Assembly: GCF_015627105.1 (NCBI RefSeq)
Contig: NZ_VTDM01000011.1
Span: forward strand, 62,001-126,000
Source of the DNA: Acinetobacter baretiae
GTDB taxonomy: Bacteria; Pseudomonadota; Gammaproteobacteria; Pseudomonadales; Moraxellaceae
Length of the DNA: 64,000 nt
Reading direction: 5' to 3'
The notes below the pieces were generated by a model, which searched no databases, was not told the DNA's origin, and was given only the letters and a program-made list of their open reading frames with translations. The position numbers and the translations under genes were made by a program. Below, in pieces: positions 42,822 to 52,409 of the stretch (its first letter is position 1; every line of letters starts with the position of its first letter).

Positions 42822-44432
42822 ATGAGATCGTTATTACTTAAAAAAAATGTAATCACTCACCTACAAAAGCAAAAAAACAACTCTACACCTCCTTTTATAT
42901 TTGCCAGTTATCATTTTGCACTTGCGATGATTGTTCCATGTTTATTATTGGTGTTATGGTTTATTACATCAAAATATCATTGGCTTCCTGAACAAATTTT
43001 AGCAACACCACAACAAACATGGCACAGTTTGATCACGCTTGCGCATCAAGACTTATGGCAACAATTAAGCATTAGTTTAATACGTCTTGCAGAAGGGTTA
43101 GCTTTAGGCATTATTGGTGGGCTATTGCTTGGAATATGCATGGGATACAGTACATCTGTAGAAAAATATCTGTCTACCACCTTTTATGCGTTGGCGATCA
43201 TTCCAACATTGGCATGGATTCCACTACTCATTGTATGGTTAGGTATTGAAAATACACTAAAAATTTTTATTATCTTTAAAGCAACACTTATTCCTATATG
43301 TATCCATACACAAGTGGGTGTACGTGACATTCAAATTAAACTCAAAGAAGTTGCTCAAACACTGCATTTAAGCCCATCACAAATTTTATTAAAATTGATT
43401 CTACCCTCCATTTTACCCCATTTTTTTACAGGATTACGCCTTGCAGTGGCAGCAGCATGGACGACCTTAATCGTAGTTGAGCTTTTAGCATCTTCTGAAG
43501 GCATTGGCTATTTAATGGTGACAGGTAGACAGCTTTTTCAGATGGATATTGTTTTTGTTAGTATTGTGGTGATTGCCTGTGTCGGAATTATACTCGACCA
43601 ACTTTTAGCATATCTTGAAACACGTTTTATCTTTTGGCCGCATAGCACAGTGGCTGCACATAGCCATTCATCCCAAAAAGTATTTTCTGATTATTTACGA
43701 GCCAGTATTATCCCTCTGTGCTTGCTCGTGATTTGGGTATTTATCAGCAACTTCCATCTCATCACAACGGATATTTTACCAACACCTTGGAGTGTCATAC
43801 AGGCATTATTTGGAGGATTTACCGATCACTCACTCACAGATGCGCTACAACAAAGCATGTATCGAGCCATGCTTGGCTTACTTTTAGGCGGAAGTTTGGG
43901 CATTGTTTTGGGTATAGTATTGGGTCAGTTTAAATTATTAGAACGCTTATTTGCCCCTACGTTAAATACCTTTCGTTTAATTGCAATTTTTGCATGGATT
44001 CCCCTCATTACAGCATGGTTTGGTTTAACTGATTTATCTAAAATTATTTTTATTGCATTGGCATCTTTTTTTCCATTATTTATTGCCACTTGGCAAGCAA
44101 TGACTTGGCGTCCAAAACATTTAATTGAAATGAGTGCTGTACTCAAACTGAATCACGCTCAACTGTTATTTAAATTTATTCTTCCTAGTATTGCACCTGC
44201 TATTTTTGCAGGACTTCATTTGGCGTTACTGTATAGCTGGATGGCTTCATTTGGTGCTGAATACCTCATGGGCTCAGGTATTGGAATCGGAAGCTATATG
44301 ATGGCAGCGCAACAAAGTTTTGAGATGGATCGTGTTTTTGCTGGCACTTTTCTCATTGCAATGATTGGAATTTTTTTAAATTATATCGGTTTATATTTAG
44401 AAAAAAAATGTACATCTTGGCGTAATAATTAA
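42822..44432 (+). CDS. Internally duplicated ABC permease (SsuC x2, AtsB-like)
   Basis: The 536-residue protein holds two binding-protein-dependent permease domains. The first covers about 30-265 with the docking loop EVAQTLHLSPSQILLKLILP. The second covers about 290-530 with EMSAVLKLNHAQLLFKFILP. Both halves start with a WFITS/WVFIS-type helix, then LPTP-W, so they are a tandem duplication. Ordinary SsuC has one domain (about 260 residues) and works as a homodimer; here one chain can make the whole pore. The sulfate-ester importer AtsB of Pseudomonas is, as I recall, similarly fused. It overlaps or nearly overlaps the ATPase gene. Confidence 0.88.
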   Translation: MRSLLLKKNVITHLQKQKNNSTPPFIFASYHFALAMIVPCLLLVLWFITSKYHWLPEQILATPQQTWHSLITLAHQDLWQQLSISLIRLAEGLALGIIGGLLLGICMGYSTSVEKYLSTTFYALAIIPTLAWIPLLIVWLGIENTLKIFIIFKATLIPICIHTQVGVRDIQIKLKEVAQTLHLSPSQILLKLILPSILPHFFTGLRLAVAAAWTTLIVVELLASSEGIGYLMVTGRQLFQMDIVFVSIVVIACVGIILDQLLAYLETRFIFWPHSTVAAHSHSSQKVFSDYLRASIIPLCLLVIWVFISNFHLITTDILPTPWSVIQALFGGFTDHSLTDALQQSMYRAMLGLLLGGSLGIVLGIVLGQFKLLERLFAPTLNTFRLIAIFAWIPLITAWFGLTDLSKIIFIALASFFPLFIATWQAMTWRPKHLIEMSAVLKLNHAQLLFKFILPSIAPAIFAGLHLALLYSWMASFGAEYLMGSGIGIGSYMMAAQQSFEMDRVFAGTFLIAMIGIFLNYIGLYLEKKCTSWRNN

Positions 44433-44443
44433 TGGTGAACTCT

Positions 44444-45253
44444 ATGAATACAACGATACATTTTAATGACTCAAAGCATTGTTGCAACACAGATATCAAC
44501 ACTCCTTTTGTTGAATTTCAACACGTACATAAAAGCTACCTTGTTCATCAACAACCCATCAAAATTATTGAAGATTTTAATTTAAAAATATTTGAAGGTG
44601 AATTTATTGCGATTGTTGGAAGTAGTGGTTGTGGAAAATCTACATTATTACGCTTGCTTGCGGGATTAGATCAAGAGTTTGAAGGTCAAATTCAAATTGA
44701 ATCAAAAAATATTCATCAGGTGAGAAATGATTGTGCCGTGGTATTTCAAGAGCATCGATTGTTTCCTTGGCTGAATGTAGAGCAAAATATTGAACTAGGT
44801 ATTCTCAATAAAAACATCTCTAAAGTAGAAAAAAAACAAAGAATTCAACAAAGTATTATCTCCATTGGTTTACAAGGCTTTGAAAAAGCCTACCCTCATC
44901 AACTCTCAGGTGGAATGGCACAACGTGTATCTATTGCACGCAGTTTAATTACACAGCCCAAAATATTTTTACTAGATGAACCTTTTGGCGCACTTGATGC
45001 ACTGACTCGGCATCAAATGCAACAAGAGTTATTAAGAATTCATACTCAAGAAAAAATCACCACCATTTTTATCACACATGATGTTGAAGAAGCCGTGAGC
45101 TTAGCTGATCGTGTGGTTATTTTAAAACCTCACCCGGGTTGTATAGAGCAAATTGTATCCATTGATTTACCAAGGCCACGTAATCGCATTCACCCTGAGC
45201 TCAATCAACTCAAAGAGCATATATTTCAAAAATTAACCCACCATTTAAATTAA
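44444..45253 (+). CDS. ABC transporter ATPase, SsuB/TauB/AtsC type
   Basis: A 269-residue ATPase: Walker A GSSGCGKSTLL, Q-loop VFQEHRLFPWLN, signature LSGGMAQRVSIARSL, Walker B IFLLDEPFGALDA and switch His ITHDVEEA. The FPW after the Q-loop is typical of the nitrate/sulfonate/taurine branch. A GGTGA site favours the ATG at 44444. An in-frame ATG at 44432 overlaps the permease stop (TAATG) and is also possible. It powers the fused permease. Confidence 0.9.
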   Translation: MNTTIHFNDSKHCCNTDINTPFVEFQHVHKSYLVHQQPIKIIEDFNLKIFEGEFIAIVGSSGCGKSTLLRLLAGLDQEFEGQIQIESKNIHQVRNDCAVVFQEHRLFPWLNVEQNIELGILNKNISKVEKKQRIQQSIISIGLQGFEKAYPHQLSGGMAQRVSIARSLITQPKIFLLDEPFGALDALTRHQMQQELLRIHTQEKITTIFITHDVEEAVSLADRVVILKPHPGCIEQIVSIDLPRPRNRIHPELNQLKEHIFQKLTHHLN

Positions 45254-45262
45254 TATATAAAT

Positions 45263-45430
45263 TTAACCCCCACATGAAGTCGCATCAAATTCACGAATAT
45301 CTGCTATTTTTCGAGTATCAATGCGTCTATTGGGTGTAATGTAAGTGGCTAAAAGATTCGATAAAAAATTTGATGATCTTTTTTTCTTAAAAGAACACGT
45401 GTTAAATCATAAGATCGCTTTGAACCATGC
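45263..45430 (-). pseudogene. Unrecognised decayed reading frame downstream of the ATPase
   Basis: On the minus strand, SYDLTRVLLRKKDHQIFYRI (from about 45410) would join, after a frame change near 45350, with LATYITPNRRIDTRKIADIR and a stop at 45263. The pieces look coding but do not form one frame. I cannot name the family. Beyond it, 45431-45671 is very AT-rich with nothing else seen, presumably the promoter of the next gene. Confidence 0.3.
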
Positions 45431-45683
45431 CAAACTCATGGCTACAATTGAACAAAAGATATAAATATATATCATTTTTTTCATACCACATTGGCACTCA
45501 ACACCTTTTCATCTTAAAACTTAAGATATTGTTATACATGTATTTTTTATTTATAAAACACAAAAAGTATGACTTTATCTTTTTTTTAATTTGCATAGAT
45601 AAAATTCATCTGAATGTTATGTTTTATAAAAATAAAATATGAATTAACGTATGATTTTATAAAATAAAATATTGGAATTTTTT

Positions 45684-46490
45684 ATGCTTGAATGTGTAGA
45701 AGCACGGTCTGCCTCACCATATTATTTCAACGATCATGGCTTATTCGAAGAAATATCAAGTAATCACTTAACTCATATGATACCGTTTCAAAACTATAAA
45801 AAATTAGCCGAAACGACACTTTTGAAGTGTAGTTTTATGCAATATTGCACAGCGAGTGAAATTGATTTTCTATTTAAAAATATTAAAATTAAGCATTTTC
45901 ATCAAGATCAAACCATATATGAACGTCACAGCCGATGTGATGAAATGATAGTGATTTTAAATGGCACTTTAAAATTAGGATGGAATGCATACGATGGACG
46001 TTATATTATTCATCGTTTTATTCCCAGTGGTGCGTTGCTCAATATTTCTTATTTAATTACTCATGCACCTTTTGAACATCAGTACATTGCTCATGAAGCT
46101 ACTAGTTTAGCCATCATTCCCGGACATATTTTTCAAACACTCATTCAAAGTAATTCCCAAGTGATGTATCACATGTTACAGCTTGTTTGCCAACGAACGC
46201 GTCTACTCGATAACGATATTTATCATCAAAATGCGCAATCTTTACGACAACAAATTGCCCGTCAATTACTGTATTTGGTTGAATACTTCACGTTAGAACA
46301 ACATGGAGAAATCAAACTACTCATCAAGCTCTCGCAAGAAAATTTTGCTGAACTTCTTAAAATATCTAGACAAAGTCTGCGTAAAGAATTGCGTTGGTTT
46401 ATTGAGCAGTCAATCATTACAACACAGTATAATCAAATGATTATTACTGACATAACACAGCTTCGAGCACTTATTAGTGAAGCAAATTAA
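45684..46490 (+). CDS. Crp/Fnr-family transcriptional regulator
   Basis: About 268 residues. Residues 35-150 are a cyclic-nucleotide-binding-like jelly roll: QDQTIYERHSRCDEMIVILN, GTLKLGWNAYDGRYIIHRFI, and PSGALLNISY. An HTH of Crp type follows, with LSQENFAELLKISRQSLRKE (about 228-247). The Cys residues do not match the Fnr iron-sulfur pattern. The ATG at 45684 has a GGA site; the longer frame starts at a TTG. It is the nearest regulator to the organosulfur uptake genes and transcribed in the same direction as the permease and ATPase, so local control is plausible. Confidence 0.78.
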   Translation: MLECVEARSASPYYFNDHGLFEEISSNHLTHMIPFQNYKKLAETTLLKCSFMQYCTASEIDFLFKNIKIKHFHQDQTIYERHSRCDEMIVILNGTLKLGWNAYDGRYIIHRFIPSGALLNISYLITHAPFEHQYIAHEATSLAIIPGHIFQTLIQSNSQVMYHMLQLVCQRTRLLDNDIYHQNAQSLRQQIARQLLYLVEYFTLEQHGEIKLLIKLSQENFAELLKISRQSLRKELRWFIEQSIITTQYNQMIITDITQLRALISEAN

Positions 46491-46682
46491 TTGGTTTTTG
46501 AGTATATTGAGGTGACATTTAAAGCATGACCCTCTTTTAAAATCCTTAACACACTTCACAACAGCAGTAAAAAAAGCATCAAAATATCACATCTAACAAT
46601 AGTATTTTTTCTTTAAAATTTTTTAATATTTGGCGAATTATCAATAATATCAAACATCAAATTCGCTGAATGACTCAATAAA

Positions 46683-46707
46683 AAAGGCTCTGATCAACAG
46701 AGCCTTT
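46683..46707 (-). terminator. Rho-independent terminator after aceF
   Basis: AAAGGCTCTG (46683-46692) pairs with CAGAGCCTTT (46698-46707) across ATCAA; on the minus strand a T-run follows. It lies 19 bases after the aceF stop. Confidence 0.88.
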
Positions 46708-46725
46708 CAACAGATAAATAATGAT

Positions 46726-48720
46726 TTAGAGTAATAAAGAACGAATATCTGCAAGCAGTTTCGTTAATTTGTTACTAAAGCGTGCTGCATCTGCACCATT
46801 AATCACACGATGGTCATAAGACAATGACAATGGCAACATTAAACGAGGCTCAAAGTCTTTACCATTCCATACAGGTTGCATCGTTGCAGGTGAAATCCCT
46901 AAAATTGCCACTTGTGGCCAATTCACAAGCGGTGTAAACGCTGTTCCACCAATGCTACCTAAACTGGTAATTGTAAAATTCGCACCTTGCAAATCTTTTG
47001 GAGATAATTTTTTCTCACGTGCCTTTTTACTGAGCTCACCCAGTTCAATTGCAATGTCTTTAATTGATTTTTGATCTGGATTACGTAGCACAGGGACGGT
47101 TAAACCATCTGGAGTTGCCACTGCAATACCCATATGTATTTCTTTACGAAGCAATACAGATTTTTGATCATCGGCCAAGTGCGCTGCAAAATATGGCTCT
47201 TCTTTCAACAGGTGTGCAAGGGCTTTGGCAATAAATGCCAAAATCGTCAAGCTAATTCCTTGTTGCTTAAAGCCACCTTTGAGCTCGCCACGCCATGCTT
47301 CAAGTGCCGTAATATCAGCTTGATCAAACTGAGTCACCTGTGGAATAAAGTTATTTAAACACAGTTGCGGTATAGACACTTGTTGTAAGCGTGTGAGTGG
47401 TTTTTCTTCAACCCCTCCATGCGCTGTAAAATCAGGTAATTTTGGTAAGCCTGATGAAGCAGCAGGCGTTGCTTTCTCAATCACTTTTGGTGCTTCAGTC
47501 AAACGACCTTTCACATATGCAAAAACATCATCTTTCATAATGCGGGCATGTGGCCCCGATGCTTTCACTTCTGCCAAGATTACACCAAGCTCACGAGCTA
47601 ATTTACGAACAGCAGGCCCTGCATATACTTTCGCATTTTCTGCTTGTTGTGCTTTGGTCAGCTTTTCTGTACCCGATGAATCAGAAGCTACTGCTGTTTT
47701 TTCCAAAGATGGTTCTGGTTCTTTTTGAGCAGTTGGTGTTGACGCTTGTTCAGGTTCAGGGGCTTTGTCTTCTGTACTTGACGTTTCGCCTTCTGCCTCT
47801 ACCGTGGCAATTTTAATGCCTTGATGAACATCTTGACCGACTTCAACATGAATCGACTTAATCACACCTGATGCAGAACTTGGTACTTCAACAGTCGCTT
47901 TATCAGATTCAACCACTAAAATACTGTCATCTTTTTCAATGCTGTCACCAACTTTGACTAAAATTTCAGATACCGCAGCTTTATCTACCCCTAAATCAGG
48001 CACAACAATATCTATTTCACCTGCAGGTTGCTTGTTTTGTGCAGGTTGAGCAGGTTCTTGCTGTTTTGAACTAGAGTTTTGTTGTGGCGCAGACGTTTTA
48101 TTCACCTGTACAGGGGGCACTTCGGCCGATTGATGGCCTTGTGTTTTCAACGTAATTAAAAGTACGCCTTCTTGAATGGTATCACCTTCTTTTACAGCAA
48201 TACTTTCAACAGTTCCTGCTTCCGTACTTGGTACTTCAACAGTGGCTTTATCAGACTCAACAACAACAATGCTGTCATCTTTTTCAATATTGTCGCCCAC
48301 TTTTACCAATATTTCACCCACAGATGCTTTTTCCACACCAATGTCGGGAACTTTCACTTCAACCACTTGAGCTTGAGATGTTGGCTTAGATTGAGACTCA
48401 GCTTTTTCTTGCAATACCGTTTTTGTCTTACTTGGTTGGGCAGGTTGGCTGTTTTCTTTTGCAGATGGTTTTGCTTCAGATGTGGCCTGATCACTCTCAT
48501 GATCTAACTCAACGAGTGGCGTACCCTGAGCAATCTCATCACCCTCTTTAACCAAAATCTTTGTCACTACCCCTGCTGAAGTGCTTGGCACTTCAACAGA
48601 CGCTTTGTCAGATTCAACCACAACAAGACTATCATTTTCAGCCACGGTGTCGCCAACTTTGACTAAAATTTCTGCAACTGTGGCATGATCTACACCAATA
48701 TCAGGTGTTTTGATTTCCAT
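46726..48720 (-). CDS. aceF: Pyruvate dehydrogenase E2, dihydrolipoyllysine acetyltransferase
   Basis: The 664-residue E2 has three lipoyl domains with lipoylated Lys in ESDKASVEVPS (about 40), ESDKATVEVPS (about 160) and ESDKATVEVPS (about 275), joined by Pro/Ala/Gln-rich linkers. The E3/E1-binding domain is PAVRKLARELGV...HARIMKDDV (about 370-405). The catalytic domain runs to the end with the active-site SYDHRVINGADAARF. It transfers the acetyl group from E1 to CoA. The Asp usually found in the HRxxDG motif is Asn here. A GAGGAG site is in the end of aceE, three bases upstream. Three lipoyl domains are the usual number for this enzyme in gammaproteobacteria. Confidence 0.95.
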   Translation of the reverse strand: MEIKTPDIGVDHATVAEILVKVGDTVAENDSLVVVESDKASVEVPSTSAGVVTKILVKEGDEIAQGTPLVELDHESDQATSEAKPSAKENSQPAQPSKTKTVLQEKAESQSKPTSQAQVVEVKVPDIGVEKASVGEILVKVGDNIEKDDSIVVVESDKATVEVPSTEAGTVESIAVKEGDTIQEGVLLITLKTQGHQSAEVPPVQVNKTSAPQQNSSSKQQEPAQPAQNKQPAGEIDIVVPDLGVDKAAVSEILVKVGDSIEKDDSILVVESDKATVEVPSSASGVIKSIHVEVGQDVHQGIKIATVEAEGETSSTEDKAPEPEQASTPTAQKEPEPSLEKTAVASDSSGTEKLTKAQQAENAKVYAGPAVRKLARELGVILAEVKASGPHARIMKDDVFAYVKGRLTEAPKVIEKATPAASSGLPKLPDFTAHGGVEEKPLTRLQQVSIPQLCLNNFIPQVTQFDQADITALEAWRGELKGGFKQQGISLTILAFIAKALAHLLKEEPYFAAHLADDQKSVLLRKEIHMGIAVATPDGLTVPVLRNPDQKSIKDIAIELGELSKKAREKKLSPKDLQGANFTITSLGSIGGTAFTPLVNWPQVAILGISPATMQPVWNGKDFEPRLMLPLSLSYDHRVINGADAARFSNKLTKLLADIRSLLL

Positions 48721-48723
48721 GGT

Positions 48724-51438
48724 TTAGTTCTCCTCACCTGATTGCTCTTGATATGCAGCAACAGCTTGTACTTCAGGATGCGCTTGTGGAGCCCACGCAA
48801 CAGGACGATCTGTTTCGAGTTCAAAAGAAGAAATAGCATCTTTCACTAAACGATTTTCCACTTCACCTTCGTCTGCCAATTTCTTAAGCGTTGCCACCAC
48901 AATATGAGCTGCATCTACACCAAAGTAACTACGTAAGTTTGCGCGAGTATCTGAACGACCAAAGCCATCTGTACCCAATGTGACATACGGGCGATTATCT
49001 GGTAAATAAGCACGGATTTGTTCGCTATAAGCGCGCATATGATCCGTTGCAGATAATACGATTCCGTGTGTACCACGCAATTGTTGTGATACCCAAGACT
49101 CTTTTGTTTCGTCAGTCGTTGGATGTAAACGATTGTATTCGTCACACACCATACCGTCACGAGCAAGCTCGTTAAAGCTTGTTACACTCCAAACATTGGC
49201 ATGAATTTGATATTCTTCACGTAAAATAGTTGCCGCTTTCATCACTTCACGTAAAATTACCCCAGAACCTAACAATTGGACTGTGGCTTTTTCATCTTCT
49301 TGCAACAAATACATCCCACGCTTAATCCCTTCTTCTGCACCTTGTGGCATCGCTGGGTGTTCGTAGTTTTCATTCATCAAGGTTAAGTAATAAAACACAC
49401 GTTCTTGTTCTTGATACATGCGTTTTAGACCATCATGCATAATGACTGCAAGCTCATAACCAAAACAAGGATCATACGCTACACAGTTTGGAATCGTACT
49501 GGCTAAAAGATGTGAGTGACCATCTTGGTGCTGTAGACCCTCACCATTGAGCGTTGTACGACCCGCTGTTGCACCAAATAAGAAGCCTTGTGCTTGTGCA
49601 TCGCCTGCTGCCCATGCAATATCACCAATACGTTGGAAACCAAACATAGAGTAATACATATACATTGGAATCATTGGCAAGTTATTGGTTGAATAACTGG
49701 TTGCCAACGCAGCCCATGCACTCATGGCACCTGCTTCGTTAATCCCTTCTTGCAACATATGACCATCTTTTGCTTCACGATAGTTCATGAGCTGTTCTTG
49801 GTCTTCTGGAATATAATTTTGTCCGTGTGCTGCATAAATACCCAGTTGACGGAACATTCCTTCTAAACCAAAAGTACGTGCTTCATCTGGAACAATCGGT
49901 ACAACATGATTTTTCAGTGCTTTTTCTTTTAAAAGTGCTGAAATTAAACGAACAGACACCATGGTCGTAGATTGCTCTTTACCGCCACTGCCTTTGAGTA
50001 CAGCATCAAAGACTGAAAGTTCAGGAATAGGCAGTGCCACGCTTTCTTTACGGCGTGCAGGTAAATACCCTCCTAAAGATTCACGATGAGCTTTTAGGTA
50101 TTTCATCTCAGGTGAGTTTTCACTTGGTCGATAAAATGGTAACTCTTCAAGCTGTTCATCATTGAACGGTAAATTGAAACGATTACGGAAATACTTTAAT
50201 GACTCTAACTGCATTTTTTTGATTTGATGCGTTTTATTTACCGCTTCAATTTCATCAGATAAGCCATACCCTTTCACTGTTTTTGCTAAAATCACCGTAG
50301 GTTGACCATTACTTTGAGTTGCTGCTGTATACGCTGCATGTACTTTGTATGGGTCGTGTCCACCACGGTTTAATGCATCAATATCTTCATCACTTAAATT
50401 TTTGACCAACTCAGCCGCTTCTGGATATTTGCCAAAGAAATGTTCACGAGTATACGCGCCACCTTTGACTTGATAACGTTGATAATCACCATCAACCGTT
50501 TCATCCATACATGCTTTGAGTGCACCCGATTTATCTTTATCGAGTAGAGCATCCCACTGACGTCCCCAAATGACTTTAATGACACGCCAACCTGCACCGC
50601 GAAAGATCGACTCAAGTTCTTGGATAATTTTACCGTTACCACGTACAGGGCCATCTAAACGCTGTAAATTACAGTTCACCACCCAAATGAGGTTGTCTAG
50701 TTTTTCACGACCTGCCAAGGAAATCGCACCTAAGCTTTCTGGCTCATCCATTTCACCATCGCCAAGATACGCCCATACTTTGCGGTCTTCTTCTTTAATT
50801 AGACCACGATTCATTAAGTATTTTTGAATATGTGCCTGATAAATGGACATGATTGGCCCAAGCCCCATCGATACCGTTGGGAACTGCCAATAGTCAGGCA
50901 TGAGGTATGGGTGTGGATAGCTTGGCAAACCATTGCCATTGACCTCACGACGGAAGTTACTCAATTGCTCTTCAGTCAAACGGCCTTCTAAAAATGAACG
51001 CGCATAAATACCCGGTGCACAGTGTCCTTGGTAGTAGATCATATCTCCACCAAAATGATCACTATTAGCACGGAAGAAGTGGTTAAAACCGACATCGTAC
51101 AACGTTGCAGATGATGCAAAGCTGGCTAAATGCCCCCCGAGGTCATCACCTGTTTTGTTGGCACGAAGTACCATCGCTAAGGCATTCCATCGAATAAGTG
51201 CACGAATACGGCGTTCCATATCTCGGTCACCTGGCATTGCAGGTTGTTCTTCTACCGGAATGGTGTTCAGATATGGCGTGTTTAGGCGCTGAATAGGAAC
51301 ATGTTTTGCAATTGCTTGTTGGTATAACTTTTCTAATAAAAATGCGGCACGATCTGTACCCATGTGTTTTAAAACTGAGTCAAAGGCATCTTGCCATTCT
51401 TGGGTTTCTTGTGCGTCGGAATCACCATAGTACGCCAT
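48724..51438 (-). CDS. aceE: Pyruvate dehydrogenase E1 component
   Basis: A 904-residue homodimeric-type E1. The thiamine-diphosphate region is WAYLGDGEMDEPESLGAISL with the later GLDGPVRGN-like NLQRLDGPVRGNGKI. Further landmarks are VKGYGLSDEIEAVNKTHQIK and YYSMFGFQRIGDIAWAAGDA. It decarboxylates pyruvate and acetylates the lipoyl group of AceF. The gene is directly upstream of aceF (three bases), forming a two-gene operon; lpd is not here. Length agrees with E. coli AceE (887). Confidence 0.95.
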   Translation of the reverse strand: MAYYGDSDAQETQEWQDAFDSVLKHMGTDRAAFLLEKLYQQAIAKHVPIQRLNTPYLNTIPVEEQPAMPGDRDMERRIRALIRWNALAMVLRANKTGDDLGGHLASFASSATLYDVGFNHFFRANSDHFGGDMIYYQGHCAPGIYARSFLEGRLTEEQLSNFRREVNGNGLPSYPHPYLMPDYWQFPTVSMGLGPIMSIYQAHIQKYLMNRGLIKEEDRKVWAYLGDGEMDEPESLGAISLAGREKLDNLIWVVNCNLQRLDGPVRGNGKIIQELESIFRGAGWRVIKVIWGRQWDALLDKDKSGALKACMDETVDGDYQRYQVKGGAYTREHFFGKYPEAAELVKNLSDEDIDALNRGGHDPYKVHAAYTAATQSNGQPTVILAKTVKGYGLSDEIEAVNKTHQIKKMQLESLKYFRNRFNLPFNDEQLEELPFYRPSENSPEMKYLKAHRESLGGYLPARRKESVALPIPELSVFDAVLKGSGGKEQSTTMVSVRLISALLKEKALKNHVVPIVPDEARTFGLEGMFRQLGIYAAHGQNYIPEDQEQLMNYREAKDGHMLQEGINEAGAMSAWAALATSYSTNNLPMIPMYMYYSMFGFQRIGDIAWAAGDAQAQGFLFGATAGRTTLNGEGLQHQDGHSHLLASTIPNCVAYDPCFGYELAVIMHDGLKRMYQEQERVFYYLTLMNENYEHPAMPQGAEEGIKRGMYLLQEDEKATVQLLGSGVILREVMKAATILREEYQIHANVWSVTSFNELARDGMVCDEYNRLHPTTDETKESWVSQQLRGTHGIVLSATDHMRAYSEQIRAYLPDNRPYVTLGTDGFGRSDTRANLRSYFGVDAAHIVVATLKKLADEGEVENRLVKDAISSFELETDRPVAWAPQAHPEVQAVAAYQEQSGEEN

Positions 51439-51586
51439 ATTTCACCTTTCCTTCATCGTTAATCGATAGCCACATCTATTTTTACCATGTTTTTATAGCG
51501 GCATGTAATGGCTAGATTTAAATACAATAGCAAAATAACATTTAGTAAATAAATACTCAGCAAACAAGTCGCTTTTTTTACACAAA

Positions 51587-51611
51587 AAAAATCGCCAATA
51601 TGGCGATTTTT
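51587..51611 (-). terminator. Terminator after the M23 peptidase gene
   Basis: AAAAATCGCC (51587-51596) pairs with GGCGATTTTT (51602-51611) across AATAT. It lies 73 bases past the peptidase stop and is symmetrical enough to act in both directions. Confidence 0.8.
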
Positions 51612-51683
51612 CGATAGACAGTCTTTCGTACAGTTTATGTCAATTTACACCATACTCATTATAACTGAAATTTTATACAGATT

Positions 51684-52313
51684 TTATGGCAACATTGCTA
51701 AATAAGTTCCCGGATTCTTGCGTATACCGTCAGCCACGATTTCAAAATGTAAATGTGACCCTGTACAACGTCCTGTACAACCCACTTTAGCAATTTCTGA
51801 ACCTGCTTTTACACGATCACCCACACTCACCATTAGTCTCGATGCATGGCCATAGCGTGTTAAATACCCATTACCGTGGTTAATTTCTACAAACTGTCCG
51901 TAGCCTGACACCCAGCCTGAACGTGTCACAACCCCTGTACCAGAGGCATAAATAGGCGTGCCTGTTGGTGCCGCTAAATCTAGACCTGAGTGACCTTCTT
52001 TTTTACCAAACATCACACGTTGGCCAAAATTCGAGCTCACTTTTGCACTTGCTGGCAATGGGCTTTTCGTTAACCAACTCATAATATCTTTTGAAGATGT
52101 TTTTACAGCGCTTGATTTATTACTATTACGCAACGTAATATGAGTACTCATCTGCTTTGGATCTAGACCTGTATCTTGAGCATAAGAACCTTCTGCAAGG
52201 GTACGCTCTAAACGATCTGTCTTCGTCACAGATAACTGAGTATTATCCATCAAATCTGCAAACACAGCAGGTGACGAAACAATGACTGACAGCGCAAACA
52301 AAATACGTCGCAT
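51684..52313 (-). CDS. M23 family peptidoglycan endopeptidase
   Basis: A 209-residue secreted protein with a signal peptide ending at SSPAVFA. The LytM/M23 core has the zinc ligands His and Asp in GHSGLDLAAPTG (about 107-118), and HLHFE near 190. GYGQFVEINHGNGYLTRYGH is the usual central block. It cuts or regulates cutting of cross-linked peptidoglycan in the periplasm. No LysM or coiled-coil domain is seen. Divergent from the DciA-like gene; the same trio (M23, DUF721, lpxC) occurs in Pseudomonas. Confidence 0.9.
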   Translation of the reverse strand: MRRILFALSVIVSSPAVFADLMDNTQLSVTKTDRLERTLAEGSYAQDTGLDPKQMSTHITLRNSNKSSAVKTSSKDIMSWLTKSPLPASAKVSSNFGQRVMFGKKEGHSGLDLAAPTGTPIYASGTGVVTRSGWVSGYGQFVEINHGNGYLTRYGHASRLMVSVGDRVKAGSEIAKVGCTGRCTGSHLHFEIVADGIRKNPGTYLAMLP

Positions 52314-52409
52314 AGTAAACCTCTAAAATCGTGACTCTTAAGTCGGGCAGTATCTTAAACTCAGTGCATCAGCATTTAAGCTTCGTTTAATACAAACAAG
52401 AGAAAATAT

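Noticed and set aside
45427-45642. A 71-codon + strand frame upstream of the Crp-type gene
   Set aside because: AT-driven composition rich in Lys, Ile, Phe and Tyr, no ribosome site, no family likeness.
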